The translations under genes were made by a program, and so were the position numbers. 9,761 nt of DNA, taken from NCBI GenBank assembly GCA_028709985.1, contig JAQUTB010000038.1, forward strand, positions 1-9,761, in the 5' to 3' direction. Shown here in pieces: positions 7,058 through 9,761 of the stretch. This DNA is from Dethiosulfovibrio sp. GTDB lineage: Bacteria > Synergistota > Synergistia > Synergistales > Dethiosulfovibrionaceae. The notes beneath the pieces were generated by a model, which saw only the letters and a program-made list of their open reading frames with translations, searched no databases and was not told the DNA's origin. Each line of letters begins with the position of its first letter. Position 1 is the first letter of the stretch.

Positions 7058-8221
7058 CTAGAATGACGATTCCCCAAAATCCTCAAGTCCGTCGAGGTCG
7101 GAGCTCTTCAGCTTCATCGGCATGAGCATGTAAAGGAAGTCGCTCTCGTTTGGCCTGAGCATCATCATCTGTCCCTCCTGGCCGTTGAAGGAGAGGGACA
7201 CACTGTCCCCATGGAAGGCCTTTAAGCCGTCTATCATGTAATTGACGTTAAAGGCAACCTTCAAGGGCTCCCCTTTTATCATTCCGTCTATAACCTCTCT
7301 TGCCTCTCCGACGTCTGGAGCCCTTCCCCACAGAAGCAGGTCTCCCCCAGGCGAAAGTATGAGGACAACCATCCTCGTGCTGTCTCTGACGACCACGTCA
7401 ACCCTCTCCAGTGCCGAGATGAACTGGGATCTATCGACCTCCAGTGTGGTGGTCGTGTTGGGGCTGAGTATCCTCTCGTAGTTTGGAAAGGTGGACTCCA
7501 CCCTCCTGACGGAAAAATCTATGTTTCCGCAGGAGAAGTATCCTAAAGCACCGTCTATGGATATTCTGACGTTGTCCTCGGCGTTAATGCCGCCTAATAT
7601 CCTTAAAAACTCCCTCACCGAGGCCAAAGGCAGCAACATATCCTGATCCTTGAACTCTCTGTCCACGTAGGCTTTAGACAGGGATAACCTCCTACCGTCG
7701 GTGGACACGCAGTGGAACTCGCCGTTCTTTACCTGAAGCAGTTCGGCTCCAAGGTATTTTGGGAACTCTTCCCCCATATTTCCGGCTATGCCTCCCTCGT
7801 CCATGATCCTCTGAAGCTCTTCCTTGCCGATCTCACAGAACGGCGAGGCTCCCGATGACGACGGTAATTTGGGAAATTCCTCGTAGGGATAGGTCGAGAA
7901 TCTATACCTGTTTCTACCAGATATTAAGAGTCCTTTTCCATTATCGTCTATCTCTATCTCAAATATGGATGTTGGAGCCTTTTTAAACAGCTCTCCTACC
8001 ACTTTTACGGGAAAAACGGCCTTTCCTGATTCCTGTATTGTAACCCCTTCTACGGATGTCTTTATAGATGTCTTGAGGTCCGTGGCCAATAGGGTTGTTT
8101 CCTCTCCCTCCGCTGAAAGCAATATTCCTGATATGACGTTTAGAGGGCTTTTAGCTGCCGATACTCTCTCGGCCATTTGCCATGATTTCATAAAGATATT
8201 CTTGTCTACAGTAAGCCTCAT
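7058..8221 (-). CDS. dnaN: DNA polymerase III beta subunit (sliding clamp)
   Basis: DnaN forms the ring-shaped homodimer that tethers DNA polymerase III and many repair proteins to DNA. The 387 residues cover three clamp domains (about 1-120, 128-245, 246-371). Family landmarks are MRLTVDK at the N-terminus, RYRFSTYPYEEFPKLP (105-120), STDGRRLSLSKA (173-184, usual TDGHRLA), RRVESTFPNYERILS (239-253) and the near-terminal YMLMPMKL (364-371, usual YxxMPMRL). Most clamps stop at that last motif; here 16 further residues (372-387), rich in Asp, Glu and Ser, follow. The ATG is supported by GGGGAGG 8 nt upstream. The gene follows the origin gap and probably has its own promoter there as well as read-through from dnaA. 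The stop TAG is 3 bp before, and in frame with, the recF start. Confidence 0.97.
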   Translation of the reverse strand: MRLTVDKNIFMKSWQMAERVSAAKSPLNVISGILLSAEGEETTLLATDLKTSIKTSVEGVTIQESGKAVFPVKVVGELFKKAPTSIFEIEIDDNGKGLLISGRNRYRFSTYPYEEFPKLPSSSGASPFCEIGKEELQRIMDEGGIAGNMGEEFPKYLGAELLQVKNGEFHCVSTDGRRLSLSKAYVDREFKDQDMLLPLASVREFLRILGGINAEDNVRISIDGALGYFSCGNIDFSVRRVESTFPNYERILSPNTTTTLEVDRSQFISALERVDVVVRDSTRMVVLILSPGGDLLLWGRAPDVGEAREVIDGMIKGEPLKVAFNVNYMIDGLKAFHGDSVSLSFNGQEGQMMMLRPNESDFLYMLMPMKLKSSDLDGLEDFGESSF

Positions 8222-8229
8222 GTGGATAT

Positions 8230-8236
8230 CCTCCCC
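8230..8236 (-). promoter_or_regulatory. dnaN ribosome binding site
   Basis: GGGGAGG on the minus strand lies 8 nt before the dnaN ATG. The spacer between them contains a one-mismatch DnaA box (8221-8229). Confidence 0.7.
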
Positions 8237-8242
8237 ACTGTG

Positions 8243-8268
8243 TTTTTCTACTCTCTTTTATTTTATAA
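8243..8268. other. AT-rich tract, candidate DNA unwinding element and dnaN promoter region
   Basis: Of 26 bases, 22 are A or T, making this the most AT-rich tract I noticed in the origin gap. It lies beyond the trio-like run as seen from the DnaA boxes, where an unwinding element would be expected. On the minus strand it also includes TATAAA (8262-8267), a possible -10 hexamer for dnaN, but no convincing -35 sits at the right distance. Both roles are inferred. Confidence 0.5.
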
Positions 8269-8270
8269 GG

Positions 8271-8288
8271 CAGCAGTCGTAGTAGTAA
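8271..8288 (+). other. Candidate DnaA-trio element
   Basis: Read in triplets on the plus strand this run is CAG CAG TCG TAG TAG TAA. The last three fit the core trio (3'-[G/A]AT-5', written 5'-TA[G/A]-3') on which DnaA assembles on single-stranded DNA, and the two CAG fit the looser form. The boxes lie 3' of the trio on this strand, which is the B. subtilis polarity, and a short GC-containing step (8289-8292) separates it from the nearest weak box. Three core repeats are few, so chance is possible. Confidence 0.5.
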
Positions 8289-8289
8289 T

Positions 8290-8322
8290 GGCTGTGTATA
8301 TGTGCATAACTGTGTCACAGCC
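8290..8322. repeat. Inverted repeat GGCTGTG/CACAGCC bracketing a DnaA box
   Basis: Seven-base arms at 8290-8296 and 8316-8322 are exact complements with a 19-base loop that contains the TTATGCACA box (8301-8309). A competing smaller palindrome, CTGTG-T-CACAG, occupies 8310-8320. No T-run follows on either strand, so a terminator role is unlikely. Confidence 0.4.
8301..8309 (-). promoter_or_regulatory. DnaA box (TTATGCACA)
   Basis: This fits the relaxed box TTATNCACA. It is the box nearest to the trio-like run. A weaker copy, TGTGTATAT on the plus strand, overlaps it by one base at 8293-8301, giving an 8-bp TGTGYATA periodicity. Confidence 0.65.
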
Positions 8323-8343
8323 CCTTTTGAGCTGGTTTTCCAC

Positions 8344-8352
8344 TGTGGATAA
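8344..8352 (-). promoter_or_regulatory. DnaA box (perfect)
   Basis: Perfect TTATCCACA on the minus strand, inverted relative to the tandem pair that begins 23 bp to its right. Confidence 0.88.
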
Positions 8353-8375
8353 GTTATAGGTGTGTTGGGGGATAC

Positions 8376-8393
8376 TTATCCACATTATCCACA
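8376..8393 (+). promoter_or_regulatory. Two perfect DnaA boxes fused head-to-tail
   Basis: TTATCCACA occurs twice in direct succession (8376-8384, 8385-8393) with no spacer, so the two DnaA protomers would be offset by 9 bp, a little less than one helical turn. This spacing is tighter than in most described box pairs. Confidence 0.9.
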
Positions 8394-8400
8394 TATATTT

Positions 8401-8409
8401 TGTGAATAA
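8401..8409 (-). promoter_or_regulatory. DnaA box (TTATTCACA)
   Basis: Fits TTATNCACA on the minus strand and lies 7 bp after the tandem pair, facing it, inside a locally AT-rich stretch (8391-8411). Confidence 0.7.
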
Positions 8410-8423
8410 ATCGATAGTGTCGT

Positions 8424-8432
8424 TTATCCACA
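8424..8432 (+). promoter_or_regulatory. DnaA box (perfect)
   Basis: Perfect TTATCCACA between the dnaA stop codon and the tandem pair. Its right part is shared with a 14-bp palindrome, so a degenerate facing half-site (GAATCCACA on the minus strand, 8433-8441) abuts it. Confidence 0.88.
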
Positions 8433-8439
8433 TGTGGAT
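8426..8439. repeat. 14-bp palindrome formed by abutting DnaA boxes
   Basis: ATCCACATGTGGAT is a perfect palindrome 10 bp beyond the dnaA stop. It arises from one perfect and one degenerate DnaA box placed head to head. No T-run follows, so it is not a good intrinsic terminator. Confidence 0.6.
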
Positions 8440-8449
8440 TCACGTCAAA

Positions 8450-9761
8450 TCACAGCCTTTTCTCGACGTTATCCACAATGTTTTTTACCCTTTGGTTGTT
8501 ATCTAGCATCTGCTCTATCTTCTTCTGGGCGTGTATAACCGTTGTGTGATCCTTTTTGTTGAAGGCTATCCCTATCTGTTGAAGGCTGCTCTCGGTGTGT
8601 TTTCTGCACACATACATTGCTATCTGCCTAGCTAAGGCTATCTCTGAAGTCCTCTTGCTGCTCCTGAGGTCCTCGACGGTGAAGGAGCATTCCTCCGCAA
8701 CTATCTGTTGGATCAGGTCTATGCTGACCGGTCCTCTCGATGTGTGCCTGACAATATCCTTGAGCCATTCAGAGGCGTTGTCCACCGTTATAGGCTCGCT
8801 GTTCAGCTCAGCGCAGGCTATAACCCTGTTAAGGGCTCCCTCCAGCTCTCTTATGTTGCTCGGGACGTTCTGGGCCAGGTATATGACCACGTCGTAGGGA
8901 ATAGCGTAGTTCCTGAACTCGGCCTTTTTGGTGAGTATGGCTATCCTGGTCTCGTAATCCGGTGACTGTATGTCCGTCACCAATCCCCACTCGAAACGGC
9001 TCACCAGCCTGTCCTCTATGGACTTTATGTCCTTAGGAGGGCGGTCCGAGCTCAGGACTATCTGTTTTTTGTCGTTATGGAGGCTGTTGAACGTGTGGAA
9101 AAATTCCTCCTGGGTGCTCTCTTTTCCGGCAAGAAACTGTATGTCGTCTATAAGGAGCAGATCCATCGTCCTGTATCTGTTCCTGAACTCGGAAGTCCTG
9201 TTGTTTTTTATACTGGTGATGAGTTCATTGGTGAATTTTTCTGAGCTGACGTATGAAACCTTCAAATTTCTGTTGTTCTGGAGCGCATGATGCCCTATTG
9301 CGTGCATTAGGTGGGTCTTTCCCAGACCGACCCCTCCCCATATGAACAGAGGGTTGTAGGCCGCTCCGGGGTTCTCCGCCACCGCCAGGCTCGCAGCGTG
9401 GGCCAGCCTGTTGGATTTTCCCACGACGAAGGAAGAAAAAAGGTAGTTAGGGTTTAAGCCGTTTACGTTGGACGAGGACTGAGGCCTCACGGTCTTTTCC
9501 GCCCTCTCCTGCTCTTTTCTGTTCTCTCCGTCCCCTACGCTCAACCTGAGACCGGTTCCGTATCCCAGGTCCACCATGGTCTCCTCCAGGATTTTCATAA
9601 ACCTGTCCTGTATCTGGACCTTTATAAAGTCGTTTGCCACGTCCAGCGATAGAAAACCGTCCTCTATCTCTATCGGCACGCAGGTTTTGAGCCAAATGTC
9701 CACCGCCCCCTCAGGGAGCCTTGGAGTAGCTGCCGCTATAATATCCTGCCAAACCTTTTCA
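8450..9761 (-). CDS. dnaA: Chromosomal replication initiator DnaA, 5' end outside window
   Basis: DnaA is the AAA+ ATPase that binds DnaA boxes, melts the origin and recruits the helicase. Counting from an internal GTG at 9703 as residue 1 (417 residues to the stop), the motifs are Walker A GGVGLGKT (123-130), Walker B LLLIDDIQF (182-190), SSDRPPKDIKSIEDRLVSRFEWGL (218-241), NIRELEGALNRV (283-294) and the domain IV signature IGIAFNKKDHTTVIHA (377-392). That GTG is not the true start: the frame continues open through another 19 codons to the window edge, reading EKVWQDIIAAATPRLPEGAV, which is the first helix of domain I. Only a few residues should be missing. The signature has NKK where E. coli and B. 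subtilis have GGR before DHTTV. The stop TGA lies at 8450, and the last codons contain a perfect DnaA box. Confidence 0.97.
   Translation of the reverse strand, partial: EKVWQDIIAAATPRLPEGAVDIWLKTCVPIEIEDGFLSLDVANDFIKVQIQDRFMKILEETMVDLGYGTGLRLSVGDGENRKEQERAEKTVRPQSSSNVNGLNPNYLFSSFVVGKSNRLAHAASLAVAENPGAAYNPLFIWGGVGLGKTHLMHAIGHHALQNNRNLKVSYVSSEKFTNELITSIKNNRTSEFRNRYRTMDLLLIDDIQFLAGKESTQEEFFHTFNSLHNDKKQIVLSSDRPPKDIKSIEDRLVSRFEWGLVTDIQSPDYETRIAILTKKAEFRNYAIPYDVVIYLAQNVPSNIRELEGALNRVIACAELNSEPITVDNASEWLKDIVRHTSRGPVSIDLIQQIVAEECSFTVEDLRSSKRTSEIALARQIAMYVCRKHTESSLQQIGIAFNKKDHTTVIHAQKKIEQMLDNNQRVKNIVDNVEKRL
8469..8477 (+). promoter_or_regulatory. DnaA box inside the dnaA 3' coding end
   Basis: Perfect TTATCCACA that also encodes part of DnaA residues 409-412 (IVDN, counted from the internal GTG). 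It extends the box cluster into the gene. Confidence 0.8.

Larger units (their letters stand above)
8222..8477. other. oriC: Chromosomal replication origin (oriC), dnaA-dnaN type
   Basis: The 228-bp gap between dnaA and dnaN, plus the last codons of dnaA, hold a dense cluster of DnaA boxes. Five are perfect TTATCCACA (8344-8352 minus; 8376-8384, 8385-8393, 8424-8432 and 8469-8477 plus) and two are TTATNCACA variants (8301-8309 and 8401-8409, minus). Weaker copies are at 8293-8301 (ATATACACA) and at 8221-8229 (ATATCCACA), the latter between the dnaN ribosome site and start codon. Next to the boxes on the dnaN side are a trio-like run and an AT-rich tract. Such clusters in this gap are the standard origin in many bacteria. 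The same boxes could let DnaA regulate dnaN. No ORF or RNA gene is seen here. Confidence 0.92.

Noticed and set aside
8426..8439. The 14-bp palindrome after dnaA as a rho-independent terminator
   Set aside because: It has no loop worth the name and no T-run on the minus strand; it is explained by abutting DnaA boxes.
8443..8448. TTGACG on the minus strand after dnaA as a -35 box for dnaN
   Set aside because: The best -10 at 16-bp spacing is TAAACG, only three matches, and it overlaps a DnaA box; not supportable as a promoter.
8450..9703. DnaA starting at the GTG at 9703
   Set aside because: The frame continues upstream to the window edge with typical DnaA domain I residues, so the GTG is internal.

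Overview
This window is the chromosomal replication-origin neighbourhood of a bacterium. All genes but one lie on the minus strand, in the order dnaA (5' end cut by the right window edge), a 228-bp origin gap, dnaN, recF, a small exported protein, mnmG (gidA), a DUF721/DciA-type protein, a second exported protein, a YhdT-family (DUF997) membrane protein and panF. A lone plus-strand gene at the left edge (5' end also cut) encodes a lytic transglycosylase-type protein that ends 2 bp from the panF stop. Gene order, heavy use of AGG and ATA codons and Gram-negative-style signal peptides suggest an anaerobe of the Synergistota (Dethiosulfovibrio-like). That placement is inference from memory, not a search result.

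Origin region (about 8222-8477): five perfect DnaA boxes (TTATCCACA), one of them inside the end of dnaA and two fused head-to-tail without a spacer, plus two TTATNCACA boxes. On the dnaN side of the boxes comes a TAG-TAG-TAA run that fits the DnaA-trio element, then a 26-bp tract that is 22/26 A+T. Read from dnaA to dnaN, the order is boxes, trio, AT-rich unwinding tract, which is the logic known from the Bacillus subtilis dnaA-dnaN origin.

Replication and repair genes: DnaA (initiator), DnaN (beta clamp), RecF (gap repair) and the DciA-like protein (candidate helicase-loading factor) together cover initiation. About 6 kb from the origin, in the 60-bp gap ahead of yhdT, sits a perfect parS centromere palindrome (16/16 to TGTTNCACGTGAAACA). 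Initiation and segregation signals are therefore both present, although parA and parB are not in the window.

The genes from dnaN to dciA are packed: gaps are 3, 5 and 3 bp, then a 25-bp overlap. This suggests co-transcription with translational coupling. The two exported proteins of unknown function are embedded in this run. YhdT and PanF overlap by 8 bp and probably form a pantothenate-uptake unit. I see no tRNA, rRNA, CRISPR, insertion sequence or convincing rho-independent terminator, and no gene-free stretch over 300 bp. I did not find an undescribed multigene system. The most interesting signals are the parS site, the origin architecture, the in-frame dnaN/recF junction and the unexplained secreted proteins.
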